From the NCBI GenBank assembly GCA_003427395.1, contig BFEA01001289.1:42762-67849 (forward strand): a stretch of DNA of 25,088 bases, given 5' to 3'. The translations under genes and the position numbers were made by a program. The first letter of the stretch is position 1. Each line of letters opens with the position of its first letter. The notes under the pieces were generated by a model. The model was not told the origin of the DNA, ran no database searches, and was given only the letters and a program-made list of their open reading frames with translations. This document shows, one piece after another, positions 9,722 through 17,910 of this stretch. This stretch comes from Chara braunii (lineage: Eukaryota; Streptophyta; Charophyceae; Charales; Characeae).

Positions 9722-10095
9722 AACCACCAGGGCTAAAGCCTTTTAGCTTGAGTACGGAGGGTGAGTTGGAATTGAGTCGTAAACCGACGAATCGGCAAAC
9801 CGACCTGTTATCAATGATAACACAAGACGATCCTCAATGGATCAGCTGAATCCAGTCCAAGTTCTGAGTCAGATCGATAAAGCTGGCCTGTAACACAAGA
9901 CAAGTCAACGCCCAAGACTAAACTTGTAAGTCCTATGAGGAATACCCTCTATATCGTTGTCTCACCCAAACTCCAGCTAGCCAACCAGATCTAAGTCTAC
10001 TTATAGTCAATGCCCAAGGAAAGAGTAGACCCTTGGCTGGATCTCCTCTATACAGAGCGGATTGCCAAAATCAGTCACCTGTCAGAATAGAATTT
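9722..10095. other. Non-coding, nothing recognised apart from a palindrome
   Basis: About 370 bp without an ORF. It contains the 17-bp palindrome at 9806-9822 and two aacacaagac(g/a)a motifs (near 9819 and 9893). Confidence 0.5.
9806..9822. other. 17-bp perfect palindrome
   Basis: tgttatca a tgataaca: 8-bp arms with a single central base. It could be a dimeric protein-binding site or a cruciform; with so short a loop it is unlikely to act as a single RNA hairpin. Confidence 0.8.
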
Positions 10096-10460
10096 AACTC
10101 CTCTAAACTAAGGAAATTTCAGCGGCATTCCCGTAGGAAAACTGCCTTTCCAGAATTTATACAGGTCCGAATATGAAAATCAACGTAGTCTTTGACTTTC
10201 CACGGCTCAATTTTTGTCGAACTCCTTGGATTGGCAAAAATTTGGGCAACACTCCCTTTAGAAAAGGAGACTTCCCAGATGTCTACCAAGCTATATATGA
10301 ACTCCAGACAACTTGAACTTTGGAAAGTCAACTTTTGACTAACTCCTTAAATTTGTAGAAATTCCGGCAGCGCTTCCCGTAGGAAAAGTGGCTTACCAAG
10401 ATTTATACGAGCCCTAAGTTTAAGAAAAGATCCCAGAAAATGCAGAAATCGATCTAAGTC
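10096..10460 (+). repeat. Three degenerate tandem units of ~122 bp with hairpin core
   Basis: aactcct marks unit starts at 10096, 10220 and 10341 (spacing 124 and 121), with a looser fourth near 10496. Each unit continues into a core of the type (g)c(a)nttcccgtaggaaaa followed by ...tttatac or tctacc. In units 1 and 3 ttcc-cgta-ggaa folds into a tight hairpin. In unit 2 the core is ctcc...ggag (actccctttagaaaaggagac), again self-complementary though different in sequence. This precedes the larger hairpin array at 10702-11465. Confidence 0.65.
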
Positions 10461-10701
10461 AAAAAACTATCTTAGAAAATGCAGGAATGAAATCTAACTC
10501 CTATAGCTCTAGCACGTGGCGAGCCACTAAAGCGACTACCTATCAAACTGAAACTCAGACCAGGTAATGATCTCATTCAGCCACACGCAAGCCAGACCAC
10601 AAAGGTAAGTACTCTCACCAGCCCCAAGTGAATTTAGCAAGCAATAGTTTATAGTCTTTCAATGATTTAGTCCCTTATACCTTGCTTACATAGGGTATTG
10701 A

Positions 10702-11465
10702 GGTTGGTCATTCGTCTTAGAAACAATGCCAACCCTTTGCCTTAGTTATACACGAACATGTTGCACAACTATTTTTCTTTTTATTGGACATATGACTAGC
10801 CATTCATCTTAGAAACAATGCTTAGTCGTCCTGAACTGAGCGTAGGGCTGAGCCATTCGTCTTAGAAACAATGCTCAGCCTGCCCAAGTTACTTTTAATT
10901 ATAACTCTTGATCATACTCTCTTCATTTGTGGTAAGACTATAGTCAAACCATTCGTCTTAGAAACAATGTCTGGCTAGCCTTGTTCTGATATAAGTATAT
11001 AGATACATAGAACTATAGAGAATCCTATTCCTTTGTTCTCATTATTGTCCTGAGGCCTCAGACTTAGACCATTCGTCTCAGAAACAATGCCCAGTCTTTC
11101 GGCCTGAACCTCCCTCTAAATAAAACAAACAAAGAGAGTTAGAAACAATGCTCAACCCTCCTTTTCTCAGCACTAAAAAAAAACCAGAGTACTCTGGGCC
11201 AAGACCCAGAGACTGTTCAGAAACCACCCAAAGTAAACAGCGGTCAGACCATTCGTCTTAGAAACAATGTCTGGCCCTCAAAAGTCAAGCAATCAATACC
11301 CTTCAGAAATAAAGTAGCCAGATCATTAATCTTAGAAACAATGCCTGGCATAACTAAATAAACACAGTGACCAAGCCACTCATCTTAGAAACAATACTTG
11401 GCCCCTTCAGAAAACAAAACAAATCGCAGCAGTCAGACCATTCATCTTAGAAACAATGCCTAACC
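10702..11465 (+). repeat. Array of ten hairpins: constant loop, variable arms
   Basis: A core close to CATTCGTCTTAGAAACAATG recurs at irregular intervals (about 52-119 bp between starts), always in the same orientation. Its CATT and AATG pair, leaving a 12-nt loop c(g/a)tcttagaaac. Outside this the flanks differ between copies but are complementary within a copy, usually with one extra pyrimidine on the left strand. Clean arm pairs: ggttgg/ccaacc (10702/10729), ggctgag/ctcagcc (10846/10874), gacta/tagtc (10794/10823), gtcagac/gtctggc with a G-T pair (11243/11269), gccag/ctggc (11317/11345), ccaag/cttgg (11371/11397). Weaker: 10941, 11060, 11432. A truncated copy lies at 11139. Spacers between copies are unrelated. 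It is not CRISPR: spacing is irregular, repeats vary and this is a eukaryotic context. Function unknown. Confidence 0.85.
11184..11211 (+). other. Mutually exclusive hairpin pair
   Basis: ccagag (11184-11189), ctctgg (11192-11197) and ccagag (11206-11211) lie in a row. The middle segment can pair with either neighbour: the first makes a 14-bp palindrome ccagagtactctgg, the second a 7-bp stem ctctggg/cccagag with a 6-nt loop. It falls inside the hairpin array. Confidence 0.75.
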
Positions 11466-11467
11466 CT

Positions 11468-12109
11468 ATAAGACCCGTTCAATCGCAAGCAAAACGGTCT
11501 TCCTCCCAACCTTCCCCCCGATGCAATCCCTTGTGACAATCTGCTTTCAGACAACCCAAAAACCGAAACTGCCATTATACATGCATTCCTTTAGTTAGTC
11601 TGATTTGTCCTCGAAGCCAATCCAAAGTCAAAGTAGGGCTGCATGCGATTCAATCAACCAATACACAGGAAAGTGTATAGATAGGGGTTATACTGGGTTT
11701 ATAAGGGAAAACAATAGTTATCTCTGAGTCTCATGCCTCCANAACTCCTCCTGAGTCCTGGCAGAGCTCCCGCAATCGGTGGGGCAAACCTCCCACAGAG
11801 GCCTTGGCGCGGATTACGGGTTGCAATCTCGCCTGCCGCCTTCCTCTCAGAATCAGTGGACTAGACTTANANNAAGAAGGGCAGAAGGGAAGCCTTAAGT
11901 CTCTCAGATACAAGAAGGGTGCGCTCAGACTCGCAGGAGAGGGTCTTGTGACCTTCAGCGCCTGAGGGCCCCGCAATGGTGGCCAGCATAACAACTCGGT
12001 CAGCTCTCAAGGTCAAATAGCCGAACAAGACTCTCCTGGCATACCCCCTAGTCGCAGCGGTAGTCCTCCTTTCCGCAAGCTCGGCCACTCACCCGCACTT
12101 CTTTTAGTT
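11468..12109. other. Non-coding, nothing recognised
   Basis: No ORF with recognisable features; short frames on the minus strand near 11731-12088 are interrupted by N. Ambiguous bases at 11722 and 11870-11873 hint at collapsed repeats. Confidence 0.45.
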
Positions 12110-12290
12110 CAACTGCTGCTACACAGCCAGCTGCATGACTTGATAACAACCAGCAGTAGTATGCGGCAGCGTGCAGCAGCCACCAGCAGACAACAATAGT
12201 ACGCAGCTGCCGGTAGCTGGCCACAAGCTGTGCACAGTCAAACGGTTGGAGCAGCAGTTCTCATTGGCTTAGCAGCAGCCCCTTCAGGAA
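12110..12290. repeat. CAG/GCAGC-rich low-complexity tract
   Basis: Dense cagcag, gcagc and agctg motifs (for example ggcagcgtgcagcagccacc) forming an imperfect trinucleotide-biased stretch. Similar motifs recur more sparsely to about 12570. No long frame results. Confidence 0.6.
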
Positions 12291-12649
12291 CGCAAGAAGC
12301 CCCTTCCCCTATGCAACCTGATGGTCGCTCCCGGCTCCTGACGCTATCTCCTGTGGCAACTCGATTACTCCTGGTGATCCAACCGCAGTCGCATGGTGCC
12401 GAACATCCGTATTCAAGGCAAGTACAGCAACCGTGCAGCAATCTCGGTAGTTGCTGTAGCTAAAACTTGGTCCGAGCAGCAAGGTACACAACGACACGCT
12501 GCCAATAGCCAGCTGTCGTGTTGCAACAGCTAGCAGGAGTCCGGCAAGTAGCTGCGGCGCTGCAGCAAGCCTGGTCTGCCAGCGACCGACAAACCCGCAA
12601 TCTCACAGATGACCCTTGTAGCGGGCTCACCTGGTAGGGTAGGCAACAC

Positions 12650-13560
12650 TCTAGTCAATGGGTAAGCTCTCCGGGATCTGCCTCTATTCCTTCGTTGTTG
12701 CTGCATGTCGGGTGCGCGACATACAAATGGACCGAGGCTCTGTGATCAGCTGGTATCTTCGGTACGCAGGTCGCTGGGGCGGGCGACACAGTGACCAACG
12801 GAAAGGGAGTCCTTCTGCTGTAGACCGCCTCCGGCTCCACAAGTAGGCTCCCACCTTCCAGGCTCGTCTGCAACTTCTTCGCTCAACAGGCCAAATAGTA
12901 CACCGGTTCATAGGTAAGCCACCGCCTCGCTACTCAGTCGCAGTCAGGCTCCGTTCGGCGCAGTGAGCAGCTCACTGGTCCCCAAGCAAGCCCCCAAGCC
13001 TGCGGTTAGCTCCTCACTCCACCGCCAATATCTTGACGAGTAACGCACGGTCAAATAACTGAATCCTCGGTCCATAGCCCGTCACTCCCCCCCAGTGGAA
13101 CGCACATCGTTTCGGCCACCAAGTAAGCCTCCAGATTGCAGCTCGCTTGCGGTTGTCTCCCATTCGCCTGTTCCTGTCGCGTCCATTTGAAGCTTTGAGG
13201 AACCAAGATCACGAACAAAAAAAAAACATGGAGAGGAACCACCCGTAATCAGAGAGAGGAGGTTGCCATCCCGGCGAGCAGGCTAGACCGGAATGAATCT
13301 CCCGCCAAAGCACGGGACTATACACTGCCCTTCGTATGCGTACATGTGCGCGAGAGGGAGAGAAAGAGTTTCCTAGCGTTATGATGAGCGTTGTGCCGGC
13401 TATCAGGTAAGCCCCCAACTCCACTGTCGTCTCGCGCTACCCTGCTGATAGGACAAACGAGGCTGAATGGATCTTCCGCTAGAACACAGAAAGATACATC
13501 GCCAATCCTAAGTCTGTTTCCCCCGCGCGCGGCCTGAGCCTGTCGGACTACCAAACGCGT
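12650..13560. repeat. Degenerate ~220-280 bp repeat series (tentative)
   Basis: A gtaagc(c/t)(c/t)(c/a)cc-like motif recurs at about 12661, 12914, 13130 and 13406. Stretches such as agaccggaatgaatctcccg (near 13287) and aggctgaatggatcttccg (near 13461) also resemble each other. Divergence is high, so the tandem interpretation is provisional. Short frames in either strand have no recognisable domain. Confidence 0.35.
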
Positions 13561-14089
13561 TCACCCTTCCGCAAATCTCACTTTACCATCGGATGCGCGA
13601 CGTCTGGGCCTTATCTTCACTCGCCCGTTCCTACTGTCTAGCGATCGCGGTTGCCCATTTCTGACCTCGCCATCGTTTTCTTCCACCACACCTCTACGCG
13701 CCCCCTTTTTTTGTCTAACTCTAAGCTTACCAACTTACCACCGAATCCGACCCCACCATGCAGCTCGCCCGGGCAAAGAACCCCTGAATCGCCTCCCCCC
13801 TTGCCCTGCTCCGTCAAGGAACAAGCACGCCAGAGCGTTCCCCCGTCTCGTCCTCCATCACCCCGCCATCGCCTTTCTTACTTTCCCCACGCACCCGGTC
13901 GGATCCACGTTCGGGTTCGCTGTACCCCTCCTGGCTAGTTCTGCTAATGCAACACCTCTGACGGCGGCTCGCCCTGGCCGCGACGAACTCCGGTCGTTAA
14001 AAAAGTAAATGTAAAAACGGCTACGTCAAGCCGACTCTGCGCACCTCTCCTCCAATTTATACGTATCATTCCCGCACTGGGGCCGACCT
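13561..14089. other. Pyrimidine-rich GC-rich stretch
   Basis: Rich in C and T on the plus strand between about 13650 and 13930. A 95-codon plus frame (13651-13938) is Pro/Ser-rich low complexity and is probably compositional. I see no domain or other feature. Confidence 0.45.
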
Positions 14090-14265
14090 AATCTCCTCTG
14101 TATCATTCCAATTTTTAGCGGATGTCCCGAAGGTCTCTGACCGGGGCTGCGCCCCGGGGTACTTTATCTCGTCCCGAAGTTAACGGGATTTTTATCCACT
14201 AAAAAAATTGGTAAAAGTAAAAATAAAATAAAATATATATCCTAGGTTCTTTAGTGGTGGACTAC
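14090..14265 (+). repeat. 176-bp sequence, copy 1 of an artefactual duplication
   Basis: Identical base for base to 14304-14479, directly abutting the adapter at 14266-14303. It includes a 7-bp GC hairpin ccggggc-tgc-gccccgg. The genome probably contains one copy, running from ...gaccta into ...cgtttgc. Confidence 0.9.
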
Positions 14266-14303
14266 CTGTCTCTTATACACATCTAGATGTGTATAAGAGA
14301 CAG
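14266..14303. other. Nextera mate-pair junction adapter (contaminant)
   Basis: CTGTCTCTTATACACATCT (14266-14284), the 19-bp Tn5 mosaic end, is followed immediately by its reverse complement (14285-14303). This 38-bp arrangement is the junction adapter of the Nextera mate-pair protocol, not a genomic transposon. It marks an untrimmed library molecule built into the assembly. Confidence 0.97.
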
Positions 14304-14479
14304 AATCTCCTCTGTATCATTCCAATTTTTAGCGGATGTCCCGAAGGTCTCTGACCGGGGCTGCGCCCCGGGGTACTTTATCTCGTCCCGAAGTTAACGG
14401 GATTTTTATCCACTAAAAAAATTGGTAAAAGTAAAAATAAAATAAAATATATATCCTAGGTTCTTTAGTGGTGGACTAC
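14304..14479 (+). repeat. 176-bp sequence, copy 2 of an artefactual duplication
   Basis: Exact copy of 14090-14265. Fragment, adapter, fragment is what a circularised 176-bp tagmented molecule would read as. Confidence 0.9.
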
Positions 14480-15060
14480 CGTTTGCCCCCCCGCCAGTTT
14501 CGTGGGTCGGGCCCACCACCTCTCATCAGCAAAAAGCTGAGGGGGATAGCCTTAGCAACCCTCCACCCCTCGGTCCTCCCCTCACCGCTCCGCTGCTCCG
14601 CTGCTCCCGCCCCGCCGCTCGCTGGCCTCGATCCCCGAACCTCTGTAGCCACAACCCAACACCGTAACCTATAGGGCTAAGCCTAAGCCTGGGACCACCA
14701 GGCGCTGAATCCCATATGAGTGATGCGGACTAGTGCATAAGCCCGAGGATAGATGCGGTAGGCGCTTATCTCCACCCGTAACCAGGCGCGCGACCGCTAG
14801 GTATCTGTGCCGGCGTCCTCAACTATATCACCGACGTACCACTACCACCGTCGGTCAAGCACGGCGGACGGGTGACGACCTACCAACCCCTAGCCTAATC
14901 CGAATGGCAAAGTCAAGGCGGACATCTAGCCCGGCAACCGATCAAAGGGGTAGAGTCACACGCGCGCCTTGAAACTGCGCGCCCACTCACCCTGCCTACT
15001 TAGACGGCCCTCGCCCATACGCAGGTAACCATTTGAACACACAGGCCTGAACTAGAGGCC
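14480..15060. other. GC-rich non-coding stretch
   Basis: No supported gene; short plus-strand frames (14468-14674, 14733-14972) have Arg/Pro/Thr-rich, non-domain content. I looked here for an inner copy of the LTR or a reverse primer-binding site and found only a partial cccggcaac (near 14929). Confidence 0.4.
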
Positions 15061-15066
15061 CCTCTG

Positions 15067-15118
15067 TCAATTGCAAAAACCAGGGCGGATACCCATGTCA
15101 AGGTATTCGTGCCGACGA
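15067..15118 (-). repeat. Conserved element terminus with stem-loop (copy 1)
   Basis: The stretch from tcaattgcaaaaaccagggc to gtgccgacga is nearly the same as 21218-21269, although sequence further inward differs. An imperfect stem ataccc...aggtat lies about 10 bp from the end. On the minus strand it would start TGTCGTCGGCACGAATACC. Confidence 0.65.
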
Positions 15119-17910
15119 CATTATGTTAACTTATAGTTCCTGCTTAGCATTGCTCGCATTATGATTTTCTTAATCATATTGGAGCATTGTGTTAACTTAT
15201 GTATTGCATTATTGTATCTCTTACTTATTAACTTCTATTAACCATAGGTTCGTGAGTGTTGTATAACCTATGAGTAAATATTCATTCGGTGTCCCGCCTA
15301 AGACACACAAGTAAGGAATCGACTCAGGAAAATTAGGTCGATAAGGAAGGTCACTGTATAGGCTTATCTACTTCACAGGACAAAGAAAAACAAAGAGAAA
15401 GGAGATGATATGTGATTGTGCGGTTATCAACGTGACGAACACAAACATGTGATCTCCTTTGGTAAAGTGACTTAGTACCTTTTGCAAAAAAATATTATAT
15501 CATTCCTTATCATGCTTTAAAATATTTTCTTGTATAAGGTTATCCTCCTTCCATATCCACCATATCTCATTCTTTATGCTTAATCATATTTTTTCAACTG
15601 CCTCACCTTGTATTCTCACCGCCATCGTGCATCCTGATCCACCATTCATTTTGTAAGTTGTACCAATGGATCATTGCTTATGTATCATGCTTACATTTTT
15701 TCTTTTATGCCATAGCGATTTATGTAGAGTTGTCTCTTAACCACAGTAAAGGGGGATTGTCTGAAAGACAAACATAAAGGGATCGGGTGTTGCTTGTCCT
15801 AAGCTAATAAAACTGAGATGTTAGTTCTAATGAGGCTAAAATCTTTTATCCAGATCATTGTAAAAAATCTAGGAAGGACTAGATCAGATTGACTTAAGTA
15901 ATGATTTTCACACCGCGAAGATTAATGCAATATTATCTATTTTTTGTGTCTCATCATTGTAGTACCTCTTTTGAATGACGAGAAAAGAATTCCACTAAGG
16001 TAGAAAAAGAGACCTGATGCATACTATTAGTTCCATTTTGAAGTTATATTATGTATATAATGACGAATATACCTCTTGAACCCTGAGGTGTATAACAGCT
16101 AGACTACCTTCTTCAAGACCACGCATGCTCGCGAGGTTGTGTATCATGTATTCCGATGATAAGATTGTAAATTTAAACTAACAATTTTGATTATTGCTCA
16201 CATGATCTGAATCGATCATCCAATTCTTAGAGCTATATGATATAGGTTCTGATGATAAAATTGATCTCTCGATAATAGTCAAACTCAAGAAATTGTATCG
16301 TGCAACATATGAGTTTTTGACTATCTATTTAAAACAATCATCCTCTCTGAAAGCCTACTGATTGTAGTGAAGCTATGATAATATATAAAGTTGTTTAATT
16401 GTCGTCGTTATACTGTAGCAAAGTCATCTACTTAATAGGTACGTTTAAGTGGTAGTGAATTAAAATATATTTGGTGTATTCTTATACAAAAAAACCTACT
16501 TAATAGGTACATTTAAGTGGTAGTGAATTAAAATATATGTGGTGTATTCTTATACAGAAAAAACTCGATATTTGGCATAGCTTTCGAAAGTAATCTTAGA
16601 AAAACTGATCATAATTAGAGTATGAGATGGTATGAGTAGAGAAATAAAATAAAGGTAAGTAATACTATGCTTAGGTATCTCAATAGTTAGAGGCCGACTA
16701 GTTAGTATTAATATGACAATGCGGTATAAATTTTAATTGGTATGATTGTTGATTGAAAAAATATTTAACCCTTGGAAAATTATGAAATATAAATTAATTA
16801 TTTCATCATCCGCCTAGTGACTGATTAATCCTAAGAGACAAATAGTATAGCGACTGTAATATTAGTTCATGTACTTGAAAAATATGTATCCGTTTGAGGT
16901 TGTTTACGATAGAGTATGGTAATGAAGTAGCTTTATAAGTCATTGCATAAATAGTCTCATTAAATGTATCTAATTCTTGAAAAGTATAAGAATAAACTTA
17001 GACTTTATTAGTTGGTTACACATTGAAAATTGTATCATGAGACTATCTACTTAAATAACTATCTCCTTTAATACTATACTCAATCGAATCAGAGTATGAG
17101 AGTATCCACTTAAGGGTTATCCAACGCCTCAAAATTACATTATTATATAAAAATTGATAACACTTCTTGTTCTCAGTATGGTAAATGTGTATAACTGTGT
17201 ATGAATGAATGTATGTGATAATTAATAATATATGTTTCAAGTAATATATCATTGTATGTCTTTTTCATTGTTGAATGAAATTTGTAACTTGTTATGTAAA
17301 CATATTTGTTGAATACTTTATGTGTGTTTATGTATGTCTAGATATATTATGAATTGATTTCTTCAATAAGAGTAAAACAACTGTATGAAATCCACATTCA
17401 ACATGGAGCTGAAGGTGAATGAAGTAACCAACCGTTGAAGGGAAGAAATTTTCTCAAGGGAGGTGAGCATGCAAAATTTGTCATTTGAAAGATTGCAACG
17501 TCGTTTAATTTTTTTTTTAGCGACTTAAAGAGAGTATAGTAAAGTCTTTTACATGGTAGTGAGACTCACACCGGAACAATATTCCTGGTCCATAGTAAGG
17601 TGTTGTCACTTTTTCTTGCAAAAGAGGAAATAATTTCTCTATCATCGAAAATGAGGAAGGTGTTTCATACCTTGTCTTGACTCAAACAAAAAGTAAGGCA
17701 ATTACTGTTTGACATGATTAAGTTTTTGAGTGATAAACTAAAATTGGTTTCTGTTGCGCGGGTCCACCATACTTTGAAGAGGTACGATCTTATCAACTTA
17801 GTCTTAGAAGGGTGTGAATGAGGTTGTCATTCTTTGTCCGATGAGACCATCAAGGTACGAGCATGAAAATCGGAGGGAGATGTGGTGAGACTCAATTATA
17901 AAGCGGGGAA
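15119..17910. repeat. 3-kb tandem unit, copy B, right part
   Basis: Continuation of copy B after the insertion, resuming in the second 66-bp sub-repeat. It is about 70 bp longer than the other copies, largely because of an internal 68-bp duplication at 16428-16563. It ends in aaagcggggaaca before copy C. Confidence 0.88.
16428..16563 (+). repeat. 68-bp tandem duplication inside copy B
   Basis: ctacttaataggtac... (16428-16495) is repeated at 16496-16563 with few changes (for example tacgttt/tacattt and tatttggtg/tatgtggtg). Copies A and C have a single version, so it arose after the unit duplicated. Confidence 0.85.

Larger units (their letters stand above)
7816..15120 (-). mobile_element. 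7.3-kb non-coding insertion with LTR-like ends
   Basis: The insertion is GC-rich compared with the AT-rich unit it splits. Its ends read tgtcg (7816-7820) and, with one interruption, ...gacgaca (15114-15120), the TG...CA form of LTR termini. On the minus strand the 7816 side looks like an LTR 3' end (homologous to 1330-1710). The 15120 side would be an LTR 5' start. No gag, protease, RT or integrase frame is visible, so if it is one element it resembles a large non-autonomous derivative (LARD-like). I could not find the inner LTR boundaries, and it may be composite. The target hexamer catt(g/a)t appears at both junctions (7813-7818 and 15119-15124), overlapping the terminal TGT/ACA. A sequencing-adapter artefact sits within it at 14266-14303. 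Confidence 0.5.

Noticed and set aside
10702-11465. CRISPR array
   Set aside because: Irregular spacing, variable repeats, hairpin arms that differ between copies, no cas genes and a eukaryotic repeat context.
13651-13938. Pro/Ser-rich 95-codon frame
   Set aside because: Pyrimidine-rich DNA gives Pro/Ser codons in this frame; no signal, domain or repeat pattern supports a gene.
14266-14303. Tn5-like mobile element ends in a eukaryotic genome
   Set aside because: Only the two 19-bp mosaic ends are present, back to back, between identical flanks; this is the mate-pair library junction, not a transposon.
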